From positions 310,001 to 374,000 of the forward strand of contig NZ_FZNR01000001.1 in the NCBI RefSeq assembly GCF_900188005.1: a DNA stretch of 64,000 bases, written 5' to 3'. The notes below the pieces were generated by a model. That model was not told where the DNA came from and did no database searches. It saw only the letters and a list, made by a program, of their open reading frames with translations. This document shows positions 16,035 to 24,002 of the stretch, piece by piece. A program made the position numbers and the translations under genes. Source of the stretch: Actinoplanes regularis. Lineage in GTDB: Bacteria > Actinomycetota > Actinomycetes > Mycobacteriales > Micromonosporaceae. The first letter of the stretch is position 1. Every line of letters begins with the position of its first letter.

Positions 16035-16736
16035 GTGGCACCGGAGAAGCGCAAGTTGATGGTCGCCAGCGCGGCGCTGGCCGCTTTGGTCGCATTGTCC
16101 GGCTGCGCTCCGGCCGGACTCGACGCGGCCGACTACGGCAACGCCGCTGAGCCCGCCGCCGCCGACGTGGCCGCCACCCCGGGCGCCGCGGCGACGGACG
16201 GGGCGGTCGACCCGAACGCGGCCGGCACCGCGGAACCGGCACCGGCCGGTGCCGCTTCCGAGGTTAGTGACGATCTGGTGACCAAGTCGCTCACCGGCAC
16301 CGCGGTGGCGCGGATGGGCAAGGTCGTCGAGGACCAGGACGGCTTCGTGCTCTACCGGTTCGACAACGACAGCGACGACCCGGCCAAGTCCAACTGCAAC
16401 GGCGACTGCGCCAAGGTCTGGCCGCCGTCCCTGACCAACGACGGCAAGCCGACCCTCAAGGGCGTCGACTCGAAGCTGGTCGGCACGGTCACCCGGGCGG
16501 ACGGCACCAAGCAGCTCACCCTCAAGGGCTGGCCGCTCTACCGCTACATCGGTGACAAGAAGCCCGGTGAGTGGAAGGGCCAGAACGTCAGCGGCAAGTG
16601 GTTCGTGATCACGCCGACCGGCGCCAAGAACCTCACGTGCCTTCCGAAGATCTCCAAGCCGGTCGCCCCGCCCGCGGGCGACTCGGGCAGTGATTCCAGT
16701 GGCGCCGGCGGCTCCGGCAGCGACTACAGCTACTGA
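16035..16736 (+). CDS. Secreted lipoprotein with two Lipoprotein_15-type repeats (COG4315-like)
   Basis: The 233-residue protein has a lipoprotein signal ending in the lipobox LSGC (about residues 16-19), a ~70-residue Ala/Pro/Gly linker, and two related modules of the secreted-repeat family. The first has DGFVLYRFDND and CNGDCAKVWPP; the second has LTLKGWPLYRYIGDKKPGEW. The biochemical role of this family is not settled. The GTG at 16035 is chosen for GGAGG 5 nt upstream; the frame to 15960 lacks one. It lies just downstream of the sigma/anti-sigma pair and is followed 17 bp later by the DUF4142 gene, so it is a likely target of that sigma factor. Confidence 0.82.
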   Translation: MAPEKRKLMVASAALAALVALSGCAPAGLDAADYGNAAEPAAADVAATPGAAATDGAVDPNAAGTAEPAPAGAASEVSDDLVTKSLTGTAVARMGKVVEDQDGFVLYRFDNDSDDPAKSNCNGDCAKVWPPSLTNDGKPTLKGVDSKLVGTVTRADGTKQLTLKGWPLYRYIGDKKPGEWKGQNVSGKWFVITPTGAKNLTCLPKISKPVAPPAGDSGSDSSGAGGSGSDYSY

Positions 16737-16753
16737 GAGTGGTGGGAAAAGAA

Positions 16754-17509
16754 ATGAAGTCCTGGCTGATGGGTGCCGCGGCGGTGACGCTGGCGTTCAT
16801 GATGACGCCGGCCAGCGCCGCCCGCGCCGACGACGCGGTGCCGGTGCCTCCGAACACGGGGCTGACCGACACCGCGAAGGGCACGATCAGTGCCGCCGAC
16901 CGTGACTTCGTGATCAAGGTTCGGCTCGCCGGTCTGTGGGAGATCCCGGCCGGCAACATGGCTCAGGAGAAGTCGGACGACCCGAACGTCGTCAAGATCG
17001 GCAAGTCGATCGCGGCTCAGCACGTCTCCCTGGACAGTCTGGACCGGGCCGCGGCCAAGAAGCTCGGCATCGACCTGCCGAACCAGCCCAACGGCGACCA
17101 GCAGGGCTGGCTCGCCGAGATGCGTAACGCCTCCGGGGCGCAGTTCGACCAGATCTTCATCGACCGGCTCCGCGCCGCGCACGGCAAGATCTTCCCGGCT
17201 ATCGCCACCATCCGGGCGTCGACCCGCAACGACACCGTCCGGAAGCTGGCACAGCAGACCAACCAGTTCGTCATGACGCACATGACCCTGCTGGAGAGCA
17301 GCGGGATCGTCGATTACGGGGCGCTGCCGACCGCACCGGCTCCGGCTACCGGCCAGAAGGGCCCGGTTCCGATCGACAACCAGATGATCGCCGCTGCCAG
17401 CAACGGCGGCGGAGTGCCGGGTCTCAGCAACACCGTAGTTCTGCTCGTCCTTGCTGCCGCGCTCGTGGTGGGAGTGATCACCACCATGCGCATCTTCCGC
17501 GCCCGGTAG
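16754..17509 (+). CDS. DUF4142-family exported protein with C-terminal membrane anchor
   Basis: The 251-residue protein has a signal peptide cleaved near ASAARA, a helical DUF4142 domain (about 45-190: FVIKVRLAGLWEI, AAQHVSLDS, FVMTHMTLLESS) and a C-terminal transmembrane segment (VVLLVLAAALVVGVI) ending in a short Arg-rich tail. DUF4142 proteins are ferritin-like helical bundles of unknown function. The start ATG 16754 has GGTGGG about 7 nt upstream. It is 17 bp after the lipoprotein gene and 47 bp before the next exported protein, so all three probably form one unit with a shared envelope role. Confidence 0.8.
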   Translation: MKSWLMGAAAVTLAFMMTPASAARADDAVPVPPNTGLTDTAKGTISAADRDFVIKVRLAGLWEIPAGNMAQEKSDDPNVVKIGKSIAAQHVSLDSLDRAAAKKLGIDLPNQPNGDQQGWLAEMRNASGAQFDQIFIDRLRAAHGKIFPAIATIRASTRNDTVRKLAQQTNQFVMTHMTLLESSGIVDYGALPTAPAPATGQKGPVPIDNQMIAAASNGGGVPGLSNTVVLLVLAAALVVGVITTMRIFRAR

Positions 17510-17556
17510 CCCCCGAGATAAATCGCCCCGACGGCGACGAAGAAAGGTGTCACCCC

Positions 17557-18840
17557 ATGCGAAGGTCCAAGTACCGGCGCCCTGGTAGCTCCACGGGCTC
17601 CACGTGGTTCAGCGGGCGTCGCCGGATCATCGCCGTGGCGGCCACGCTCGCGGCGTTCGGCGGCATCGTCACGGTTACGCAGATCTCCAGCGCGAGCACC
17701 AACGACAACACCAAGTCGGCGCTCGCGGCCTGCGACAACCTGAAGGCCGGTGGTCAGACCAAGCTCTCCACCAACACCCGCCGGAACACGTACACCACCA
17801 ACAACGGCACGGTCACCCAGCACCCGGACGACGGTGCCGGGGACGTGGCGACCACCGCCCAGGTGCGCGCCCGGTGCCGGGACTGGGTGATGAACAACGT
17901 CGCCAACGCGCAGACGAACCGGCGCCGGAACAACGGTGGCGGGAAGAACAACGGCGGTGGCAACAACAACGGCGGTAACAACAACGGTGGCGCCGCGACC
18001 AGCGCGCCGGCCAACGGCGGGGCCGCTACCAGCGCTCCGGCCGATGGTGGCGCCGCGACCAGCGCCCCCGCCGACGGTGGGGCCGCTACCTCCGCTCCGG
18101 CCGACAACGGCGGGAACAACAACGGCGGTGGCGACAACAACGGTGGCGGCAACAACAACGGTGGTGCCGACAACGGTGGCAACAACAACGGGGGCGGCGA
18201 CAACAACGGCGGTAACAACAACGGCGGCGGGAACAACAACGGCAACAACAACGGGGGCAACGGCACCGCGGCTCCCAGCACGCCCCCGCCCGGCGCCGGC
18301 CTCGGCATCCTGACCAACAGCTGCGCCACCAGCAACCTGCCGCAGCACGACGGTTTCCAGAAGGGCGACCGCTGCGTCAGCACCGAGTTCGGTGAGGTCG
18401 GCTCGGCGGCGAACAACCCGTCGCTGCTGATCACCCAGGCGCCGCGTCAGGTCAACCGGAACACCCCGTTCACCCTCCAGATCAGCACCCGCAACCTGAT
18501 CCGTGACCGGTTCCTCGCGGCCGGCCAGGGCGGTTACTACGTGGAGTCCAGCGTCCTGCAGAACGGCCTGGTCCGCGGTCACTTCCACACCGCCTGCCGG
18601 ATGCTCGCCAACACCAACGAGGCCCCGGCCCCGGAAGGTGTGCCGGCGTTCTTCGTGGCGACCGAGGACAGCAAGGGTGGTGCCACCCCGGACTCGGTCA
18701 ACATCCAGGTGCCCGGCCTGCCGACCGCGGGTACCGCGCAGTGCGCCTCGTGGGCCGGTGACGGTTCGCACCGCATCCCGATGATGGAACGCGCCAACCA
18801 GACCCCGGCCTTCGACGTGGTCAAGATCCGGGTGCGCTGA
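17557..18840 (+). CDS. Exported Asn/Gly-rich repeat protein of unknown function
   Basis: The 427-residue product has a signal-anchor (IIAVAATLAAFGGIVTV, about 30-46), an N-terminal ~80-residue region with two cysteines, a ~110-residue linker of GGAATSAPAD and NNGG repeats, and a C-terminal ~180-residue globular domain with four cysteines. I do not recognise a catalytic motif in that domain. The linker is typical of cell-wall-spanning spacers. AAAGG lies 10 nt before the ATG. It follows the DUF4142 gene by 47 bp and ends at a hairpin, closing the sigma-linked cluster. Confidence 0.75.
   Translation: MRRSKYRRPGSSTGSTWFSGRRRIIAVAATLAAFGGIVTVTQISSASTNDNTKSALAACDNLKAGGQTKLSTNTRRNTYTTNNGTVTQHPDDGAGDVATTAQVRARCRDWVMNNVANAQTNRRRNNGGGKNNGGGNNNGGNNNGGAATSAPANGGAATSAPADGGAATSAPADGGAATSAPADNGGNNNGGGDNNGGGNNNGGADNGGNNNGGGDNNGGNNNGGGNNNGNNNGGNGTAAPSTPPPGAGLGILTNSCATSNLPQHDGFQKGDRCVSTEFGEVGSAANNPSLLITQAPRQVNRNTPFTLQISTRNLIRDRFLAAGQGGYYVESSVLQNGLVRGHFHTACRMLANTNEAPAPEGVPAFFVATEDSKGGATPDSVNIQVPGLPTAGTAQCASWAGDGSHRIPMMERANQTPAFDVVKIRVR
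17989..18108 (+). repeat. Four 30-bp tandem repeats inside the exported repeat protein
   Basis: Four copies of a 30-bp unit encode GGAATSAPAD-type decapeptides. Copies 1 and 3 share GGCGCCGCGACC while copies 2 and 4 share GGGGCCGCTACC, so the array looks like a duplicated 60-bp pair. Irregular AACAACGGCGGT-type repeats continue to about 18260. Confidence 0.85.
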
Positions 18841-18867
18841 GCAAGCAGCTCGCGGAGCACAGCCGTT

Positions 18868-18911
18868 CGACGGGTCCGAACCCCTCCGGGGACCCCCCTT
18901 CGGGCCCGTCG
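18868..18911 (+). terminator. Hairpin at the end of the exported-protein cluster
   Basis: A 13-bp stem (18868-18880 with 18899-18911; CGACGGGTCCGAA with one G-U pair) encloses a smaller CCCC/GGGG hairpin. It lies 28 bp after the stop of the repeat protein and has no clear T-run. Confidence 0.6.
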
Positions 18912-19017
18912 ACCGTCCTTCCCCCTGCCGGACGTGAACCGCGGCTGCCCGGCCTCCACCCGGGGCACCGCTCCGCAACCGGGTGATCGAGCCTTCTCGG
19001 GCGTTCGATCACCGTCC

Positions 19018-19055
19018 GATGGCCCTGACCCCCAGGTTCTGGGGACAGGGCCATC
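19018..19055 (+). terminator. Second strong hairpin before the glycosylase gene
   Basis: A perfect 10-bp stem (GATGGCCCTG, 19018-19027 with 19046-19055) encloses an inner CCCC/GGGG pair. A third, smaller hairpin (19 bp span loop, arms GGTGATCGA) precedes it at 18982-19013. These stems block any longer reading of the downstream gene. Confidence 0.55.
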
Positions 19056-19081
19056 GGCTTGTTCCCGGCCTGTTCGCGAGG

Positions 19082-19087
19082 CACAGT
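19082..19087 (+). promoter_or_regulatory. -10-like box for the glycosylase gene
   Basis: CACAGT ends exactly 6 nt before the GTG at 19094, the same spacing as the TANNNT boxes elsewhere in the window, with C in place of the first T. It suggests a leaderless transcript. Confidence 0.35.
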
Positions 19088-19093
19088 TTGGCG

Positions 19094-20002
19094 GTGACCA
19101 CCGAGGTGAAACGCCGTCTGACACCGCCGGAGCGGTACCGATTCGGTCCCTCGGTCCGCTCACTGCTGGTTCCCGGGCACGATCCCTGCGGGCTCTTCCG
19201 GGACGACGAGTTCTGGTTGGCGATTCGCACTCCGGAAGGGGCCGCGACCCTCCACCTCGCCCGTGCCGGCGGGGAACTGCACGCCACCGGCCTCGGGGCG
19301 GGGGCGGCCTGGGTCGCCGAGCGCGCCGACGCGATCGCCGGCCTCCGCGACGACGTCTCCACCTTCGCCGCGCTGGCCGGGAGACATCCGGTGGTGGCCC
19401 GGCTGGCGAAGACCTTCTCCGGGGTACGGATGCCGGCCACCGGCCAGGTCTTCCCCCGGCTGCTGCGCGCGATCCTGGAGCAGAAGGTCACCGGCCTCGA
19501 GGCGCACCGGTCGTACCGGGCGACCTGCCGGCACTTCGGCGAACCCGCGCCCGGCCCGGCCGGCCTGGTGCTGCCACCCGATCCGGCCGCCGTGGCGGCC
19601 CGCGCCTACTGGGAGTTCCACCCGTTCGGCGTCGAGCAGCGCCGCACCCAGACCCTGTTGCGCGCCGCGCAGGTCGCCGAGCGCCTGGATCGGTGTGCCG
19701 ACTCGGCGGAGGCCACGGCGCGGATGACCGCGCTGCCGGGGATCGGGCCGTGGACCGCGGCCGAGGTGGTCCGGACCGCCTTCGGCGACCCGGACGCGGT
19801 CAGCGTCGGCGATTACCACATTCCCAACACCGTGGCGTACGCCCTGGCCGGCGAGGCCCGCGGCACCGACGAGCGGATGCTCGAGCTGCTCGAGCCGTTC
19901 CGCGGGCACCGCGGCCGGGTCTGCGACCTGCTCGCCATGGGCGGGCTGATGGCACCACGGCACGGTCCGCGAAGGCCGGTGCGGTCCTTCGCCCGCTTCT
20001 GA
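19094..20002 (+). CDS. AlkA-type DNA-3-methyladenine glycosylase
   Basis: The 302-residue protein is a helix-hairpin-helix DNA glycosylase that removes alkylated bases. The hairpin motif LPGIGPWTAAEV and the catalytic-aspartate segment AVSVGDYHIPN are both present, preceded by the core FPRLLRAILEQKVT. The N-terminal ~100 residues form the AlkA-type extra domain. The GTG 19094 start is chosen from the -10-like box 6 nt upstream and because the in-frame extension to 18983 runs through the terminator-like hairpins. A TTG at 19088 is possible. The next gene begins 28 bp downstream on the same strand. Confidence 0.85.
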   Translation: MTTEVKRRLTPPERYRFGPSVRSLLVPGHDPCGLFRDDEFWLAIRTPEGAATLHLARAGGELHATGLGAGAAWVAERADAIAGLRDDVSTFAALAGRHPVVARLAKTFSGVRMPATGQVFPRLLRAILEQKVTGLEAHRSYRATCRHFGEPAPGPAGLVLPPDPAAVAARAYWEFHPFGVEQRRTQTLLRAAQVAERLDRCADSAEATARMTALPGIGPWTAAEVVRTAFGDPDAVSVGDYHIPNTVAYALAGEARGTDERMLELLEPFRGHRGRVCDLLAMGGLMAPRHGPRRPVRSFARF

Positions 20003-20017
20003 GGCCGATGGACCCGC

Positions 20018-20023
20018 TACCGT
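20018..20023 (+). promoter_or_regulatory. -10 box for a leaderless CNNM/CorC transcript
   Basis: TACCGT is followed by 6 nt and then the GTG at 20030. No Shine-Dalgarno is present. Confidence 0.5.
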
Positions 20024-20029
20024 GATCGG

Positions 20030-21307
20030 GTGAATGATACGGGCGGTGAAATCCTTCTCGTCCTGATTCTCGTGCTGGTCAACGCCGCGTTCTCGGGCAG
20101 CGAGATGGCCTTGGTCTCACTGCGGGACAGCCAGGTCCAGCGCCTGGAGCGGCAGTCCCGCGGCGGTCGCGTGCTGGCCCGCCTGGCGCGTGACCCCAAC
20201 CGCTTCCTCGCCACCATCCAGATCGGCATCACCCTGGCCGGTTTCCTGGCCTCGGCGATCGCCGCGGTCTCGCTCTCCGAACCGCTGATCGGTCCGCTCG
20301 GCTTCCTCGGCTCGGCGGCCCGCCCGGTCGCGGTCGTCCTGGTCACGGTCGTGCTCGCGTTCGTCACGCTGGTCCTCGGCGAGCTGGCCCCGAAGCGGGT
20401 CGCGTTGCAGCTGACCGAGGGCTGGTCGCTGCTCGTGGCCCGCCCGATCTACCTGCTCTCCACCGCCTCCCGGCCACTCGTGTGGCTGCTCGGCCGGGCC
20501 ACCGACGGGGTGGTCCGGCTGGCCGGCGGCGACCCGCGGGCGAAGCGCGAGGAGGTCACCGCCGAAGAGATCCGCGAACTGGTCGCCGCCCAGCGGGACT
20601 TCTCCGCCGAGCAGCGGACCATCATCGCCGGCGCCTTCCAGATCGCCGACCGGATCCTGCGGGAGATCCTGGTCCCCCGCCGCGACGTGCTCACCGTGCC
20701 TATCGGCACGCCGGCCGCCGAGGCGCTGCGCCTGCTGATCGCCGGCGGGCACTCCCGGGCGCCGGTGGCCGGGCCGGCCGGGCTGGACGACGCGCTGGGC
20801 GTGGTGCACCTGCGCGACCTGATCGGCGCGAGCGGCCTGGTCGAGGAGCTGGCCCGGCCGTGCGTCTACCTGCCGGAGACGCTGCGGGTCTCGGACGCGC
20901 TACGGCAGCTACGCGCGGAACGCCGGCAGCTGGCCCTGGTGGTCGACGAGCGGGGCGCGGTGGACGGCATCGTCACCATGGAGGACCTGGTCGAGGAGAT
21001 CGTCGGGGAGATCTACGACGAGACCGATCCGGAGGTGGCGGCGGTCGTCCGGGAGCCGGACGGCGCCCTGCTGCTGCCCGGCTCGTTCCCCCTGCACGAC
21101 CTGGGATTCGACGGGCACGGCGACTACACCACGATCGCCGGGATGGTGCTGGCGTCGCTCGGGCACATCCCGACCAAGCCCGGCGAGCAGGTCGCGCTGC
21201 CCGGGTTCACCGCCGAGGTGGTCGAGGTGACCGGCCGGGCGATCACCCGAGTCCGATTGCGAGCCGTGGCCTCCGCCGACGTTTCACCGCACCCGGGGGC
21301 CGGGTAA
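20030..21307 (+). CDS. CNNM/CorC-HlyC family membrane protein with CBS domains
   Basis: The 425-residue protein has the standard layout of this family: an N-terminal DUF21/CNNM membrane domain (about 1-190) with FSGSEMALVSL in the first helix region, then two CBS motifs (about 205-325, including VHLRDLIGA and VDGIVTMEDLVEEIVGEI), then a C-terminal CorC_HlyC domain. Members are linked to magnesium and cobalt efflux or homeostasis, though many are annotated as hemolysins. The GTG start follows a leaderless promoter. The next gene, a lipid kinase, begins 11 bp after its stop. Confidence 0.9.
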   Translation: MNDTGGEILLVLILVLVNAAFSGSEMALVSLRDSQVQRLERQSRGGRVLARLARDPNRFLATIQIGITLAGFLASAIAAVSLSEPLIGPLGFLGSAARPVAVVLVTVVLAFVTLVLGELAPKRVALQLTEGWSLLVARPIYLLSTASRPLVWLLGRATDGVVRLAGGDPRAKREEVTAEEIRELVAAQRDFSAEQRTIIAGAFQIADRILREILVPRRDVLTVPIGTPAAEALRLLIAGGHSRAPVAGPAGLDDALGVVHLRDLIGASGLVEELARPCVYLPETLRVSDALRQLRAERRQLALVVDERGAVDGIVTMEDLVEEIVGEIYDETDPEVAAVVREPDGALLLPGSFPLHDLGFDGHGDYTTIAGMVLASLGHIPTKPGEQVALPGFTAEVVEVTGRAITRVRLRAVASADVSPHPGAG

Positions 21308-21317
21308 CGGCGGCGAC

Positions 21318-22217
21318 ATGAGTACCCACCGCACGATCGCCGTCGTCGCCCATCAGGGCAAGACTCTCGGTGGCGGCCTGGACGAGCTGCGCCGTCGGCT
21401 CACCGACCGCGACATCGAGGAGCTCTTCTGGTACGAGGTGCCGAAGAGCCGCAAAGCCCCGAAGCGGGTACGCAAAGCGCTCGCCAAGGATCCGGACCTG
21501 CTCGTCGTCTGGGGCGGCGACGGGATGGTGCAGCGCACCCTGGACGTGGTCGCCCGGTCCGGCTCGAAGGTGCCGGTCGCGATCATGCCGGCCGGGACCG
21601 GCAACCTGCTCGCCGGCAACCTGGGCATTCCCACCGATCTCGAGGAGGCCGTGCGAATCGCCTTCGAGGGCTCCCGACGCCGGCTGGACCTCGGAAAGCT
21701 GGACGGCGAGCACTTCGCGGTGATGGCCGGCGTCGGCTTCGACGGCGCGATGATCAAGGACGCGGACGGTGCGCTCAAGGACCGCCTGGGCAAACTCGCG
21801 TACGTCTGGACCGGTGTCCGGAACGTCCAGGGCGAGGCCGCGCGTACGAAGATCAAGGTGGATGGCGCGACCTGGTTCGACGACACCGCCAGCTGTGTGC
21901 TGATCGGCAACGTCGGGACGATCACCGGCGGGATCCAGGCGTTCGACGAGGCGGTGCCGGACGATGGCTGGCTCGACGTCGGGGTCGCGACCGCGCAGGG
22001 CGCGCTGCAGTGGGCCCGGACGCTCGGGACGATGGCGGTGAAACGGTCGGACAGCTCGCCGTTCGTCCGCACGACACGGGCCCGGAAGATCGACGTCAAG
22101 CTGGACTCGAAGCTGGAGTACGAACTCGATGGCGGCGCCCGGTCACGGACCAGGCAATTCACCGCCAAGGTCGTTCCGGGCGCCGTCGAGATCTGCGTGC
22201 CGGCTCGCGCCGACTAG
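21318..22217 (+). CDS. Diacylglycerol/sphingosine kinase-family lipid kinase
   Basis: The 299-residue protein has the DAGK catalytic fold. The nucleotide-binding motif VVWGGDGMVQRTL is followed by the invariant IMPAGTGNLLAGNLG segment, and later by GVGFDGAMI. It should phosphorylate a diacylglycerol-like lipid at the inner membrane face. The ATG is 11 bp after the CNNM gene, with only a weak GGCGG upstream, so it is likely co-transcribed and partly re-initiated. Its stop abuts the convergent metallo-hydrolase gene with no gap. Confidence 0.88.
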   Translation: MSTHRTIAVVAHQGKTLGGGLDELRRRLTDRDIEELFWYEVPKSRKAPKRVRKALAKDPDLLVVWGGDGMVQRTLDVVARSGSKVPVAIMPAGTGNLLAGNLGIPTDLEEAVRIAFEGSRRRLDLGKLDGEHFAVMAGVGFDGAMIKDADGALKDRLGKLAYVWTGVRNVQGEAARTKIKVDGATWFDDTASCVLIGNVGTITGGIQAFDEAVPDDGWLDVGVATAQGALQWARTLGTMAVKRSDSSPFVRTTRARKIDVKLDSKLEYELDGGARSRTRQFTAKVVPGAVEICVPARAD

Positions 22218-23324
22218 TCAGGCGATCTGCTGCCACCAGCCGTCGACCGGCGGCGGGTTGTCGACGTCGACGCGCTCGCCGGGGCGCGGGATCGCCAGCC
22301 GCACGCCACGGGCCTTGGCCTCGCTCCAGGTCCGGTCGGCGGGCTCGGGCCAGTCGTGCAGGGCCAGGTTGAACGTCGCCCAGTGGACCGGGATCATCAG
22401 GCCGCCACGGACGTCGACGTGCACCGAGACGCCGTCCTCCGGGAACATGTGGATGTCGGGCCAGGCGTCGCCGTACGCCCCGACCTGCACCAGCGTGACG
22501 TCGAACGGGCCGTGCTCCGCGCCGATCGCGGCGAAGCCGGGAAAGTAGCCGGTGTCACCGGAGTAGAAGGCCCGGCGGGTCGATCCCTTGATCACCCAGC
22601 TGGCCCAGAGGGTCTCGTCCCGGTTGAAGCCACGCCCGGAGAAGTGCCGGGCGGGGGTCGCGATCAGCTCGAGCGAGCCGATCCGGTGCGACTCGTTCCA
22701 GTCGAGCTCGATGATGCGGGAGGCGGGGACACCCCAGCGCTCCAGGTGCGCGCCCACGCCGAGCGGGACCAGGAACGGGGCGGCCTGCAGGTCGACCAGG
22801 TTCCGGATGCTCTCCATGTCGAGGTGGTCGTAGTGGTCGTGGGAGATCACGACCGCGTCCAGCGGGGGCAGCTCGCGCAGCGGGACCGGCGGCTGGTGCA
22901 GGCGGCGCGGGCCGGTCAGGCGGGACGGGGAGCAGCGCTCGCTCCAGACCGGGTCGAGCAGCACCCGGCTGCCCTCGATCTCGATCAGCGCGGAGGAGTG
23001 CCCGTACCACGTGACGTGCAGGCCGTCGGCGGGCGCCGGGGCCGGGGGCGGCGTGAGCACCGGGATCGGCTGGTGCGGCCGGCGAGCGTCGCGGTCGGTC
23101 ACCGCGGCGACGAACAGCCGGGGCATGGAGGCGGCGGCCACCTCGGTCGCGGGCACGGTGTTGCGGAACTTGCCGCCGGAGAACTGCGGAGAGGCCTCCA
23201 TCCGGGCGCGGCGCGCCCCGCGCGCTCTCGCGCCGATCTGCGCGGGCAGATCGCGAGCGGCCCAGACCGCCGCGGCGCCGAGGGCCAGAGCCATCACCGT
23301 ACGAGTACGAACACGCTTCGCCAT
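22218..23324 (-). CDS. Metallo-beta-lactamase-fold hydrolase, NAPE-PLD/UlaG-like, membrane-tethered
   Basis: The 368-residue protein has a short N-terminal hydrophobic segment (MALALGAAAVWAA) and a MBL-fold domain with the signature VVISHDHYDHLD, VTWYGHSSALIEI before it, and later histidine/aspartate ligands in PARHFSGRG and YSGDTGYFPGF. The layout matches NAPE-hydrolysing phospholipase D relatives, so a lipid or phosphodiester substrate is possible. The ATG at 23324 lies 6 nt after a CAGACT -10-like box, so the transcript may be leaderless. It converges on the lipid kinase, with stop codons adjacent. Confidence 0.83.
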   Translation of the reverse strand: MAKRVRTRTVMALALGAAAVWAARDLPAQIGARARGARRARMEASPQFSGGKFRNTVPATEVAAASMPRLFVAAVTDRDARRPHQPIPVLTPPPAPAPADGLHVTWYGHSSALIEIEGSRVLLDPVWSERCSPSRLTGPRRLHQPPVPLRELPPLDAVVISHDHYDHLDMESIRNLVDLQAAPFLVPLGVGAHLERWGVPASRIIELDWNESHRIGSLELIATPARHFSGRGFNRDETLWASWVIKGSTRRAFYSGDTGYFPGFAAIGAEHGPFDVTLVQVGAYGDAWPDIHMFPEDGVSVHVDVRGGLMIPVHWATFNLALHDWPEPADRTWSEAKARGVRLAIPRPGERVDVDNPPPVDGWWQQIA

Positions 23325-23400
23325 ACGCCCAGTCTGACCTGATCGAGGGCGTCTCGCCCACCGGCTCCCTCAGCCTGCGCTCAGCAAGTAACGCGTGTGA

Positions 23401-23406
23401 CACACT
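23401..23406 (+). promoter_or_regulatory. -10-like box for the LURP-one gene
   Basis: CACACT ends 6 nt before the GTG at 23413, in line with the other leaderless starts here but with C in the first position. Confidence 0.3.
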
Positions 23407-23412
23407 GCCGCG

Positions 23413-23991
23413 GTGACGATCGATATCCTCCAGCAGCAGACGCAGCTCATCGTGCGTCAGCGCATCCGTTTGATGGTCAACCAGTACGAGGTGCACGCCG
23501 CCGGCCCCGACGGCCAGGAGGCCGGTCTCCTCGCCTTCGCCCAGCAGAAGCGGTTGGCGTTCAAGGAGCAGGTCACCCTCTACACCGACGACACCAAGCA
23601 GGTCCCGGTGCTCGGCTTCAAGGCGCGTCAGGTGATCGACCTGGGCGCGACCTACGACGTGCTCGACGCGGCCGGCACCCCCATCGGCCTGTTCCGCAAG
23701 AAGTTCGGCGCCTCGCTGCTCCGCTCCACCTGGGTGCTGGAGCAGCCGGGCTGGCCGGAGATCGTCGGCCAGGAGCGGAACCAGTGGGTGGCGCTCATTC
23801 GCCGCTTCGTCGACGAGCTGTCGTGGCTGCCGTACCACTTCGACTTCGTGGTCGCCGGTCGCCCCGCGTTCTCCGTCGAGCGCAAGTGGGGTTTCCGGGA
23901 CACGTACCGGGTCGCGATCCACGAGCCGAACCTGGACCGTCGCCTGGTCATTGCGATGGCCGTGGCGCTGGACGCGTTGCAGTCCCGGTAA
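23413..23991 (+). CDS. LURP-one-related (Tubby-like fold) protein
   Basis: The 192-residue protein matches the LURP-one-related family, a Tubby-C-like beta-barrel: IRLMVNQYEVHAA, repeated beta strands, and the conserved pattern YDVLDAAGTPIGLFRKKFGASLLRSTW. Bacterial members have no established function; plant relatives act in defence. There is no signal peptide or membrane segment, so it is cytoplasmic. The GTG start is supported by the -10-like box 6 nt upstream. The dGTPase gene follows 11 bp after the stop, so the two may share a transcript. Confidence 0.75.
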   Translation: MTIDILQQQTQLIVRQRIRLMVNQYEVHAAGPDGQEAGLLAFAQQKRLAFKEQVTLYTDDTKQVPVLGFKARQVIDLGATYDVLDAAGTPIGLFRKKFGASLLRSTWVLEQPGWPEIVGQERNQWVALIRRFVDELSWLPYHFDFVVAGRPAFSVERKWGFRDTYRVAIHEPNLDRRLVIAMAVALDALQSR

Positions 23992-24002
23992 TCTCCCGAG
24001 GC

